From positions 62,001-126,000 of IMG/VR virus record IMGVR_UViG_3300027621_000003: 64,000 bases of DNA; one strand, written 5' to 3'. The DNA is from a virus. A program made the position numbers and the translations under genes. Below the pieces are notes generated by a model that was not told where the DNA came from, did not search any database, and saw nothing but the letters and a program-made list of their open reading frames with translations. Each line of letters begins with the position of its first letter. Position 1 is the first letter of the stretch. Below, one piece after another: positions 8,784-16,721 of this stretch.

Positions 8784-9444
8784 TTTGTTTAATAAGGTTT
8801 TGTCTATAAATTTCTTTTTTATCAGTAATTAGGTTATTAACTTCAGTTTCATTCAAAAAATGTGTCTTACCTAAAACGTGACTACCAATAAAAATTTCGG
8901 CAGATTTTTCACAAATATCTGTAGACATTATACATTCTTGAATTGTTTCTCCACAACAAATAATACCATGATTTTGTAGTAATATTAATTTAGGAAAATA
9001 TTTTTCTTCTTTAATAAAAAGATTAATACAATCTTTAATAACATTTGTTAATTCTTCACCAGGTTTAGCATATGGTACAAAACAAGATTTAGTACCATTA
9101 AAAATAACTTGGTCAGGAAATAATCTGTTTTGTGCAAATGTTTTACTTAACTCACTACATAAAATTTTTACAGTATTTGATGGGTGTGTGTGAGAAACAT
9201 AATTAATGTCATCAAAACTTAATAGGTAGGTGTGAAAACTTAATTCCATACTACCTCTTTTTTTAAAATTATTTAATTGATTACCTTTAAAATCAAAAAA
9301 GACTAAATCTTTTTTTGTGAGAGATTCTAATCTTGTCCCACTTGCTTTAATAATTAAGCCATTTTTATACTTAGAGGAAACATTTCCTTCAAAACCGACA
9401 CAATGTTTTGATACAGATTTAGATAGTTCTAATATTTTTTTCAT
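8770..9444 (-). CDS. Class II aldolase/adducin-family protein
   Basis: The 224-residue product contains SHTHPSNT (zinc ligands His85 and His87) and QNHGIICCG (third histidine, about residue 159), as in L-fuculose-1-phosphate aldolase and related class II enzymes. GNVSSKYKNGLIIKASGTRLESLT is the usual phosphate-binding beginning, and Glu67 lies at the catalytic acidic position. Such an enzyme cleaves or forms C-C bonds in sugar phosphates. Alternatives are epimerases (L-ribulose-phosphate type) or dehydratases with the same fold. Its neighbour is a HAD phosphatase, suggesting consecutive steps on one phosphorylated sugar. Confidence 0.75.
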   Translation of the reverse strand: MKKILELSKSVSKHCVGFEGNVSSKYKNGLIIKASGTRLESLTKKDLVFFDFKGNQLNNFKKRGSMELSFHTYLLSFDDINYVSHTHPSNTVKILCSELSKTFAQNRLFPDQVIFNGTKSCFVPYAKPGEELTNVIKDCINLFIKEEKYFPKLILLQNHGIICCGETIQECIMSTDICEKSAEIFIGSHVLGKTHFLNETEVNNLITDKKEIYRQNLIKQNGNK

Positions 9445-9458
9445 TATTATATCTTATT

Positions 9459-10907
9459 TTAACCATTATAGTTAAGATTCAATATAAAATATAATATATA
9501 GTCATAAAAAGTGTAATTCTTATTTATATCAAAAAAGATTAATCTTTTATAATTTAAGAATGTTACCTTGTTAAATCTATTTTCGTCTTGTAAATCAAAT
9601 TCAATTTTATTGTCGGATAATTTTTTTAATATATGTTTAATATTAAATGATTTGTCAATTAATAGTTCTAAACTTAATTTAGGATTAACGTTCAAATTTT
9701 GTAAGTCAATATCATCAATTGTGAAAAATTTTATTATAACATCGGCATTGTCTTTTTGGGGTAATATAAATTGTTCAAAATCAGATTCTCTATTTTTTAT
9801 ATTAGATAAAACTTGGTCAGGAGTATATCCTCTCTCTTTAACATCACGTGATATTTTCCACTTCTTTTTTAATAAATCATCAGTATCCATATAAATTTTT
9901 AAATCATAAAGATTGTTTTCAGATTGATTAAATAAACTATGAAGTCCACAGACAATTAAATTGTTTGATGGTGAAATTGGTTTTTTTTCTGTAAATTTTC
10001 CGGTTGAATGGTCATAATCAACTTGGTAAATTTCATTTCCAACTTTTAAATTGAAAATATCCTCACTCATTTTTGTAATATGATTTGCATTTGGATTTAA
10101 ATGAGTGTAAGTTTTCCAATTGTTATTTGTTCTTTCCCATTTGTGATATCTATCACATTCTAACAAAAAGGAATCCGTAAAAGAAATTTTTAATAAATTA
10201 CTTAATGTGGATTTTCCCGAACCAGAGTCACCACAAATGGCAAAAACATTACATTTTGATAAAATAAAACTATAATCTAAATCAAACAACGTATAGTTAA
10301 TTTTATTTGAATTCAAATATTCATAAAGTAATGTTTCAGGACAAGTACCGTATAAACTAATTAAATTCTGAATGTTGTTATAAATGTTAAAATAATTGTT
10401 CATTATTTTGGAACTTCCAAAAGCAAACGCATCACAAATGTAATTGTCCGTTGGGGTTTCTAACTTTAATTTGTCTATTTTACTATCTTCAGGAATAAAC
10501 AAAGAATCCTTTTCAAAATTAAAAAAATTGGTAGACTTAATTAATAAATCAGGTCTAAGTCGTATTACTAAATCATATTCTTTTCCCGACAAATCCTCAT
10601 TTATTTTTCTTATTTCATTTAACTTATAAAGTTTTGACCAATGATTTATTACATTGTTAATTTTTTTATTCTCATCGTAAAAGATATTATCTTCAACAAG
10701 GGTTGTAATAGGATTTAAAAGATTTTTGATATGATTTAAATCAGATTCACTAATTTGATTAAAATATTTATCCTCTAAATTTTCATTATTAGTTATGTGA
10801 AGATAAACATCAACGTTTACAAAGTTATTAATAATTTCTTCTTTAATAAAATTAATATTTTCTTGGTAATTTCTAAGATAACCTGAAATTAATAACGCAA
10901 CCTTCAT
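9459..10907 (-). CDS. Fusion: glycosyltransferase-like domain plus uridine-kinase-like P-loop domain
   Basis: Residues 1 to about 215 look like a small GT-A-type domain (MKVALLISGYLRNYQEN, DLVIRLRPDLLI, DAFAFGSSKIMNNYF), a combination found in uncharacterised polysaccharide glycosyltransferases. Residues 220 to about 375 are a kinase of the uridine kinase/phosphoribulokinase group: Walker A GDSGSGKST at 226-234, LLECDRYHKWER as the substrate lid, VCGLHSLF, and a DVKERGYTPDQVL segment. About 100 residues of unknown fold follow. The two activities on one chain suggest that a phosphorylated or nucleotide-activated intermediate is handed over. The substrate is unknown. Confidence 0.7.
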   Translation of the reverse strand: MKVALLISGYLRNYQENINFIKEEIINNFVNVDVYLHITNNENLEDKYFNQISESDLNHIKNLLNPITTLVEDNIFYDENKKINNVINHWSKLYKLNEIRKINEDLSGKEYDLVIRLRPDLLIKSTNFFNFEKDSLFIPEDSKIDKLKLETPTDNYICDAFAFGSSKIMNNYFNIYNNIQNLISLYGTCPETLLYEYLNSNKINYTLFDLDYSFILSKCNVFAICGDSGSGKSTLSNLLKISFTDSFLLECDRYHKWERTNNNWKTYTHLNPNANHITKMSEDIFNLKVGNEIYQVDYDHSTGKFTEKKPISPSNNLIVCGLHSLFNQSENNLYDLKIYMDTDDLLKKKWKISRDVKERGYTPDQVLSNIKNRESDFEQFILPQKDNADVIIKFFTIDDIDLQNLNVNPKLSLELLIDKSFNIKHILKKLSDNKIEFDLQDENRFNKVTFLNYKRLIFFDINKNYTFYDYILYFILNLNYNG

Positions 10908-10917
10908 CGTTTTACTA

Positions 10918-12135
10918 TTAAAAATTAGTTTTAAAACTATCTAAATTTATTTCCCATGGTGAATTTAATCCACCATCTAATTTAATACAATCTTTTGGAT
11001 TAACTTGTTTACTCAAATATTTGGTATCATTATTCCAAGCGGTTAACATAGTATCACTATATGAAATAGTTAGACAATCATTTTCCACTTGGGTTATCTC
11101 CCCGACAATATTATCAACCTTCACTCTCATGTATGTTTTAAACTCACCATTTTCTGTGTGTGATGTGTTATCAAATAAGTTTAAATTAACTTTATTTAAT
11201 GAATATAAAAAACGTTTATTTATATCTAAAAAAAATGGAGATATGATGGCTGTTAAATTACAACTTTTTTTGGAAAATAAAACATTACAAATACCACCAC
11301 CTATTGCACCAACAACTTCTTCAACATTGGCAAATAAAAGTATTTTTTCCGTAGTTGTCATGTTTTCTGTGAATACCTCTGTAAAACCATTTTCAATTAA
11401 AAAATTAACCAAAGAATCTTCGTTGACTAATTTACGTTTAGTTGTGTAGTTTGTACCTATATTACTAAAATCACCATGTAACCAACTTCTTCGTGAAATA
11501 TAAACTTTCTTAGGTAAATTTTCTTGATTAGTATCTTTACTCACTCTCTTAACAATTTTACGATATAAATCATAAATTTCATTTCTTGGGGGTAAATTAG
11601 AATCAAAATCGTGTGTATATGATGTTGATACTAAAATTGATGAGTACTCAGTATTTTCATCTATTATTTTAATATCATTATCTGTAATTCCCAGTATATC
11701 TAAAAACTCAGAAACAAATCTATAATGTTCTTTTTTATTGGGATTTGGATAATTCATTAATAGTTTTAAATTTGGTTTTGTTTTCTTCATTTCCATAAAA
11801 CTTATCAAATATGGTAATGTGTCATAAACAAAATGAAAATAATTATCGGTATTATAAATAAAGTAGAATAAACTTTCTGACTCAAAATTTTTAGTTGTTT
11901 TTTCCTCATCAAATTTAATATCTTTTGAAATTCCTTTCAAAGACATTGTGGTTTCTTGAATAGGATTAACTATTTGATTTGTTTCATTTGAAATAAAAAA
12001 AATGTTTGGATAAAATAAGGATTCTCCAGTTGGGATTACATTTTTTAATTCATAGACATTTATTTCTCGTTGATTTGAGTCAACAGGAAATAAATTAATT
12101 TTATCAATTATTTCTTTATACGATACAAGATTCAT
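10918..12135 (-). CDS. GT61-family glycosyltransferase (DUF563)
   Basis: The protein has 405 residues. Typical GT61 features are YFHFVYDTLPYL in the first half, KVYISRRSW, RKLVNEDSLVNFLIENGFTEV, and GAIGGGICNVLFSKK near residue 280. GT61 enzymes include O-linked GlcNAc- and xylosyltransferases of glycoproteins as well as many capsule enzymes. The C-terminal 100 residues (after FLDINKRFLY) form an extra domain I do not recognise. It is encoded one base upstream of a GT-A-like gene boundary at 12136, in a continuous operon. Confidence 0.75.
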   Translation of the reverse strand: MNLVSYKEIIDKINLFPVDSNQREINVYELKNVIPTGESLFYPNIFFISNETNQIVNPIQETTMSLKGISKDIKFDEEKTTKNFESESLFYFIYNTDNYFHFVYDTLPYLISFMEMKKTKPNLKLLMNYPNPNKKEHYRFVSEFLDILGITDNDIKIIDENTEYSSILVSTSYTHDFDSNLPPRNEIYDLYRKIVKRVSKDTNQENLPKKVYISRRSWLHGDFSNIGTNYTTKRKLVNEDSLVNFLIENGFTEVFTENMTTTEKILLFANVEEVVGAIGGGICNVLFSKKSCNLTAIISPFFLDINKRFLYSLNKVNLNLFDNTSHTENGEFKTYMRVKVDNIVGEITQVENDCLTISYSDTMLTAWNNDTKYLSKQVNPKDCIKLDGGLNSPWEINLDSFKTNF

Positions 12136-13011
12136 TTAATTTAACTCTTCAAGTATTTTATAAAAACTTTTATTTAACCTTGTATGTTCTGCCATATCTG
12201 TACCTCCAACTCTTTCATCTTCATGCCACCAAATATCAAATTCTAATGTTACAAATAAATCAGGGTGGTTTCTATACATTAATGTCATTATGTCTTCTTC
12301 GTGATATAGTCTTTTATCATGTTCAGTAACTTGATAAACATATTTTTTGAAGAGTGTGATTATCTCGTTTAATAATTCTTTTTTTCCACCAAAAAAACCA
12401 CCGATGATGTGTCTAGAATTATCATATTCATTAAAATGTAATTCATTGACAGTACCTGACCAAAAATTTCTTGAGTTTTCTTTTGAAACAATGATAATTT
12501 TATCACCACTTTTAGAAATTAAATTGTTCAAAAATGTATTATTAAATAAAGAACTTTCATAATATTGACTATTATGAATACCTGTTTTTGCCAAATATCT
12601 GTTTGGTATTAAACCACAATGTGACAAACCAGCATCTATCCAATAATAATTGTCATAGGACATATCCTCCATTGATAACCATATGAACTTCATATACTGA
12701 ATCTCAATACATCTATCCCCTCTTTTAGTTCCTTCATAGTCTTTGTATTGACCAATCAAATCAGAAAATTCATTTTGTTTTAAATCAAATTTAACAAATT
12801 TAATTTTTTCAGGATTTATATTGTTTTCAACATAGAAAAAATCAACTAATTTATCGTACTCATCATCAGATGTGTAACATATAAAATCTGCGTCTGTCAT
12901 TTTTAATAATGATAGTAAGCTCCAAAAATAATGACCCTGTCTACCATTTCTCCCACCTAATTCAGTTCCATATAAATTAGAATAAATTGCTGTAATAATT
13001 TTAGTTTTCAT
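12136..13011 (-). CDS. Probable glycosyltransferase, HtrL/YibB-like
   Basis: This 291-residue product starts KTKIITAIYSNLYGTELGGRNGRQGHYFWS and contains YYWIDAGLSHCGLIP about halfway, a WIDAG segment like the metal-site region of the HtrL/YibB (WlaTC-like) group. A late HIIGGFFGGKKE follows where GT-A enzymes place the acceptor loop. The resemblance is from short motifs only, so the family is tentative. It overlaps the upstream GT25 gene by about 11 bases. Confidence 0.5.
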   Translation of the reverse strand: MKTKIITAIYSNLYGTELGGRNGRQGHYFWSLLSLLKMTDADFICYTSDDEYDKLVDFFYVENNINPEKIKFVKFDLKQNEFSDLIGQYKDYEGTKRGDRCIEIQYMKFIWLSMEDMSYDNYYWIDAGLSHCGLIPNRYLAKTGIHNSQYYESSLFNNTFLNNLISKSGDKIIIVSKENSRNFWSGTVNELHFNEYDNSRHIIGGFFGGKKELLNEIITLFKKYVYQVTEHDKRLYHEEDIMTLMYRNHPDLFVTLEFDIWWHEDERVGGTDMAEHTRLNKSFYKILEELN

Positions 13012-13735
13012 ATATAAATTCTTTATGTTCGTTGTTTTGTTTAGTTATTTGATTACGTTCGTAATCTAAAAATTCGCCAGAAATTTTATATGGAGAATAC
13101 CCATTCCAATTATAAGTTTGTATATAAAAATTACTATAAGACCCTTGTGTGACATCTGAAAAATCACTTTTTTGTGGTGCTATTGGTAATATTGGACAGT
13201 AACTTTGTTTTTTTGTTGTTATGTTATTATAAATGTACTCATCAATTGCATAATAACCTTGTAAATTATCGGTCACAATTTGTTTAACATCATTAAATAT
13301 TGATTTATGATATACCATCATATTTGTTGCAAATACACCCCTATGTCTTTCTTCTTTAGGTGGAAAATTAGTAATATCAATTAACAATTTATGGTTTTTA
13401 CTAACATCAACAGGTCTATTATGTGTTGGGGATAAATTTAAAATACCAAATTCAGTATTTTCTAACTCAATGTCCAATTTTTCAATAAATGATTTTGCGT
13501 ATGGCATAAATGAACAATCATCTTCTATAACCATAACATATTCATAATCTCTTTCAATTGCAATATCTATGATTGCAATATGAGATAACGTGCATCCTAA
13601 ATGACTACCTGTATCAACAGCTTTGAATAATTCATAATCCCACCCAATGTATGACATTTCTTTTTGGATGTGTTCTAATCTGTCAATACGTTTTTCTAAA
13701 TTTAGAACAAATTTTGGTATTTCATTTAATTTCAT
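13001..13735 (-). CDS. GT25-family glycosyltransferase (LPS type)
   Basis: I use the ATG at 13735 rather than the more upstream one at 13780, because the protein then begins directly at the GT25 core (IPKFVLNLEKRIDRLEHIQ) and the overlap with the preceding gene disappears. In this numbering (244 residues) LGCTLSHIAIID is at 46-57 and the metal-binding EDD at 71-73. Both are defining GT25 elements, as in LPS galactosyltransferases and collagen-type enzymes. The C-terminal part is DEYIYNNITTKKQSYCPILPIAPQ, where GT25 proteins show a related ending. Confidence 0.8.
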   Translation of the reverse strand: MKLNEIPKFVLNLEKRIDRLEHIQKEMSYIGWDYELFKAVDTGSHLGCTLSHIAIIDIAIERDYEYVMVIEDDCSFMPYAKSFIEKLDIELENTEFGILNLSPTHNRPVDVSKNHKLLIDITNFPPKEERHRGVFATNMMVYHKSIFNDVKQIVTDNLQGYYAIDEYIYNNITTKKQSYCPILPIAPQKSDFSDVTQGSYSNFYIQTYNWNGYSPYKISGEFLDYERNQITKQNNEHKEFIYEN

Positions 13736-13739
13736 ATCT

Positions 13740-14339
13740 TTATATTTTTTCCCAATTTTCCCACACAAACTCATAATCATAAGTTAATTTGTGTGTTAAA
13801 GTTAATTTTTCTCTTATCCAATTTCTTAAATTTACAGAATCTGGTATAAACTGATGAAATTGTACCTGTATGTTTTTAAACATATGTATAACATCATTAT
13901 CAATTAAACTCTTTAATACTGGAAATTCATCACCCTCAATATTAATCTTTATTAAATCAATGTTGTCTATGTTATTTTCATTTAAAAATTTAACAAATGA
14001 AACAACTTTGGCCAATATTTTATTTTCAGCGTTAATATAAAAAGAACTTCCATCGTTTAACAATGCAATCTCAATTGATTTATCTTCGTCTGAAATTCCA
14101 AAATTATAAACTTTTATTTTTTCTTTATCTTTAAATTTTTCTACCAAATTATTATATAACTCAGGTATAGGTTCAAAAACATGTACATAACATTGATATT
14201 TATCGTAAATTTTTTGAGTCCAACTTCCGTGATATCCACCTAAGTCAAACACAATTGAATTTTCGTTTAGGGGGTAATTAACTCTTAATGTGTCGTCACC
14301 ACCAATTTTAAACCATTCTTGTAAATCTTCGTAATTCAT
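13740..14339 (-). CDS. FkbM-family methyltransferase
   Basis: The start at 14339 (MNYEDLQEW) is preferred over a TTG at 14423, which would run into the GT11 gene. In the 199-residue product, IVFDLGGYHGSWTQ is SAM motif I, HVFEPIPELYNNL is the FkbM-type second motif, and LIKINIEGDEFPVLKSL is the characteristic IDxEGxE-like segment. FkbM enzymes mostly O-methylate sugars. The gene sits between GT11 and GT25 genes with short gaps (about 20 and 4 bases). Confidence 0.85.
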   Translation of the reverse strand: MNYEDLQEWFKIGGDDTLRVNYPLNENSIVFDLGGYHGSWTQKIYDKYQCYVHVFEPIPELYNNLVEKFKDKEKIKVYNFGISDEDKSIEIALLNDGSSFYINAENKILAKVVSFVKFLNENNIDNIDLIKINIEGDEFPVLKSLIDNDVIHMFKNIQVQFHQFIPDSVNLRNWIREKLTLTHKLTYDYEFVWENWEKI

Positions 14340-14358
14340 TTTTTTATTTTTTTTATGT

Positions 14359-15138
14359 TTATATGATAACCCAATTTTCTGGATAAAGGTCATCTGTAAT
14401 GTATGAATGTAATGTCGGACCAAACCATTTTTTTGGTGATATTACAATATTTTCTTTTTTATTTAACCATGCACCCCACCAACTAAAACTACTATTTGCA
14501 ATAATATTATTATTACAGAATGACATCAAATACAATTCTTCATAGTCGGATAAATCGGTAATAAAAACTTTGTTTTTAATATATTCAAACTGTGTTTTAC
14601 AATATTCAATATCATCTGAAAATATTAAATAAACTGATTCAGAACCAATTATTTCATATGATTTTTGATAGTAATCATGTGATAAAACTGGATGGTAATT
14701 TTCTAAATGAAGATAATCACCTCGTCTTACATGTATAGAACAAGTTTTATTTTTTAATATTTCTCCGTATATAGATTGTAATTTATTTTTAATTTCATCA
14801 TTTGGTTCAAACAAAGATAAAATTCCTTCTCGGTTTTTTTTAAAATATTTATCACTTTGAAAAAAACCTGATAATTTTATACTTCTATCAAACTTAGGTA
14901 TTTCACAGTAATGAAAACTACCCACATTATAAACTTCATACGGTACTTCTGTATTTGAAAATTTTACTTTTTGAAATATTGTGTTTTTATATGAGCTTAA
15001 TGGGTTGTGTCCATTATAATGTTTAGTTTCATCAACAATAAAATCTGAGTCTTCGTCTATTGAGGTAGAATACCCTGTAGCGATTTGAAACATTGTATTA
15101 CCAAGACCTCCGTGTATATTTGTTGAAATAACATTCAC
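14359..15138 (-). CDS. GT11-family alpha-1,2-fucosyltransferase
   Basis: The 259-residue protein has the full GT11 motif set: GGLGNTMFQ at 10-18, FFQSDKYF at 92-99, HVRRGDY at 136-142, LIFSDDIEYCK, and NSSFSWWGAWL at about 215-225. These enzymes transfer L-fucose from GDP-fucose to a galactose. No GDP-mannose dehydratase or GDP-fucose synthase is seen in the window, so the donor must come from the host or be a related sugar such as GDP-L-galactose, which the epimerase-like gene at 3513-4586 could supply. Confidence 0.9.
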   Translation of the reverse strand: MNVISTNIHGGLGNTMFQIATGYSTSIDEDSDFIVDETKHYNGHNPLSSYKNTIFQKVKFSNTEVPYEVYNVGSFHYCEIPKFDRSIKLSGFFQSDKYFKKNREGILSLFEPNDEIKNKLQSIYGEILKNKTCSIHVRRGDYLHLENYHPVLSHDYYQKSYEIIGSESVYLIFSDDIEYCKTQFEYIKNKVFITDLSDYEELYLMSFCNNNIIANSSFSWWGAWLNKKENIVISPKKWFGPTLHSYITDDLYPENWVII

Positions 15139-15143
15139 TTGTT

Positions 15144-15908
15144 TTAATCTTTAAACATTAAATTTGATTTATCATCATATCCTCGTCTATGTGCAAAAAT
15201 TACAGAACCAATAGATTTTGCACCTTCCAAGTTTCTACTTGAATCCGTCCAATATCCGTATATGTCAATTTCTTGTTTTGAACAACCATATCTTGAAGCC
15301 AATATAGACAAAATACTTTGGTCATGACGATGATTTTCTTGATTTCCATCTAAACAACCTTCAATTAACGAAAACGCATACGCATCATCAAATAATTGTT
15401 GATATTTTCCATTAGATTTATATCCAACCAATCCAGCCCAAAGTTGGTTATCACTAAGTTCGCTTTCTGTAGCAGAAACACATTCAACACATTCTGAGTG
15501 TGTAAAATTTCTATTTATGTGAACATCACCAACTAAAAATATTTCTTCGTTTTCAATCTTATCATAGATTTCTTTAATTGATTTCAAAGGACATGCTCCT
15601 GAGTCCAACCATAAAACATTATGTCCCAAACTACTTGCATTTTTCATACAGTAAATTTTATAGATGTAAGATTTTGGTTCCAAAAATTTTGAATGTAATT
15701 CTGTTGCGTTTGATGGGAAATTTAAAACTTCAACATTTTTTAATGTGTTTAAATAATTAATTTCATTTTCTTCCAATCCCAAGTTAAAAACAAAAATTCT
15801 ATCAACAACTTCCAAACTATCTTTATGTACATTACTTATCAATGTTAAAAGAGAACTATAGTAGGGACTATTGGTCGCGGTAACTAAAATATTATTATAC
15901 ATTTTCAT
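15144..15908 (-). CDS. Probable glycosyltransferase, GT-A-like (DUF1647-like)
   Basis: The 254-residue protein has FVFNLGLEENEINYL and, about 40 residues later, GHNVLWLDSGACPLKSI, a DSG metal-type motif. These resemble DUF1647/GT8-like enzymes. A further DQSILSILASRYG segment is typical of the acceptor half of such enzymes. Two ATG codons (15908 and 15902) are possible starts; both overlap the end of the upstream GT10 gene, so coupling is likely. Function is inferred from fold-level motifs only. Confidence 0.5.
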   Translation of the reverse strand: MKMYNNILVTATNSPYYSSLLTLISNVHKDSLEVVDRIFVFNLGLEENEINYLNTLKNVEVLNFPSNATELHSKFLEPKSYIYKIYCMKNASSLGHNVLWLDSGACPLKSIKEIYDKIENEEIFLVGDVHINRNFTHSECVECVSATESELSDNQLWAGLVGYKSNGKYQQLFDDAYAFSLIEGCLDGNQENHRHDQSILSILASRYGCSKQEIDIYGYWTDSSRNLEGAKSIGSVIFAHRRGYDDKSNLMFKD

Positions 15909-16710
15909 TTAAATAAGTTTCAATTATTTTTTCAGGGTAAATATATTTTTTAGCAGATTCAAAATTACTTTGGATTGAATTTATTTTAGAGTTATACAAT
16001 TCCACATCTAAAGTATCAATAATTGTTGATAATTCATTTTCATCGTTGATGAAAATAACACCATTAGTATCAAAATAATTTTCAATGTTTTTTGTACCCC
16101 AATAAATTGGAATGGTACCTGTCAAGAAACAATCTAATAGTTTTTCAGTAAAATAATCCGACTCAATTGAATTTTCAATTACAACTGAAAATCTATAGTC
16201 TTTTAGACCATCAACTTTTAAATCAATAGGTTTATCACAACCACTACCATAAAAATCAATTTTACCACTATCTTTAAACATATTATAGATTGAGTGTCTT
16301 AATCTATGACCATGATTCCAAGTTTTCCATGAAAAAATTGTGCTAATAGATTTTAATTTTTCGTGAATACCCATATCCTCTTCTCTCATCCATGTTCCAC
16401 CAGCTGGTATGTAAACAAAATTATCAATTCTGTCGTTTAAATCTTTTATGAAACTAAAAATATATTTAAAATTTTTGTAGTCTCTAACAGCCTTTCCTTG
16501 ATGGTCACCATTAATAATGGGTGGTTCTAATAACCAAACACAATTAATTTTTTCGGGATTTATTTCTTGTGAAAATGCCATACTGTCGGTGTATATTGCA
16601 ATATCATACTCGGTTGTTGTCCTTGACCATTCTACAGGACTTGGTAAATTTAAAGATATCCCTGACACACCGTCAAAGTTACCGTCAATTAATTTTATTG
16701 TTTTTGTCAT
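15895..16710 (-). CDS. GT10-family alpha-1,3/4-fucosyltransferase-like
   Basis: Residues 153-205 hold the GT10 core: FYGSG at 153-157, DYRFSVVIENS at 171-181, and YFTEKLLDCFLTGTIPIYWG at 186-205, which is the GDP-fucose binding signature of the family. The N-terminal half is the less conserved acceptor domain. At 271 residues it is on the short side for bacterial GT10 enzymes (about 330-480). With the GT11 gene it makes two fucosyltransferase families in one phage operon. Confidence 0.85.
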   Translation of the reverse strand: MTKTIKLIDGNFDGVSGISLNLPSPVEWSRTTTEYDIAIYTDSMAFSQEINPEKINCVWLLEPPIINGDHQGKAVRDYKNFKYIFSFIKDLNDRIDNFVYIPAGGTWMREEDMGIHEKLKSISTIFSWKTWNHGHRLRHSIYNMFKDSGKIDFYGSGCDKPIDLKVDGLKDYRFSVVIENSIESDYFTEKLLDCFLTGTIPIYWGTKNIENYFDTNGVIFINDENELSTIIDTLDVELYNSKINSIQSNFESAKKYIYPEKIIETYLNENV

Positions 16711-16721
16711 ATAAATAAGTA

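Noticed and set aside
13736-13780. Longer N-terminus of the GT25 protein
   Set aside because: The extra 15 residues overlap the FkbM gene and precede the usual family start; the ATG at 13735 fits better.
14340-14423. TTG start extending the FkbM protein by 28 residues
   Set aside because: It would lie within the GT11 gene; the ATG at 14339 begins just before the conserved part.
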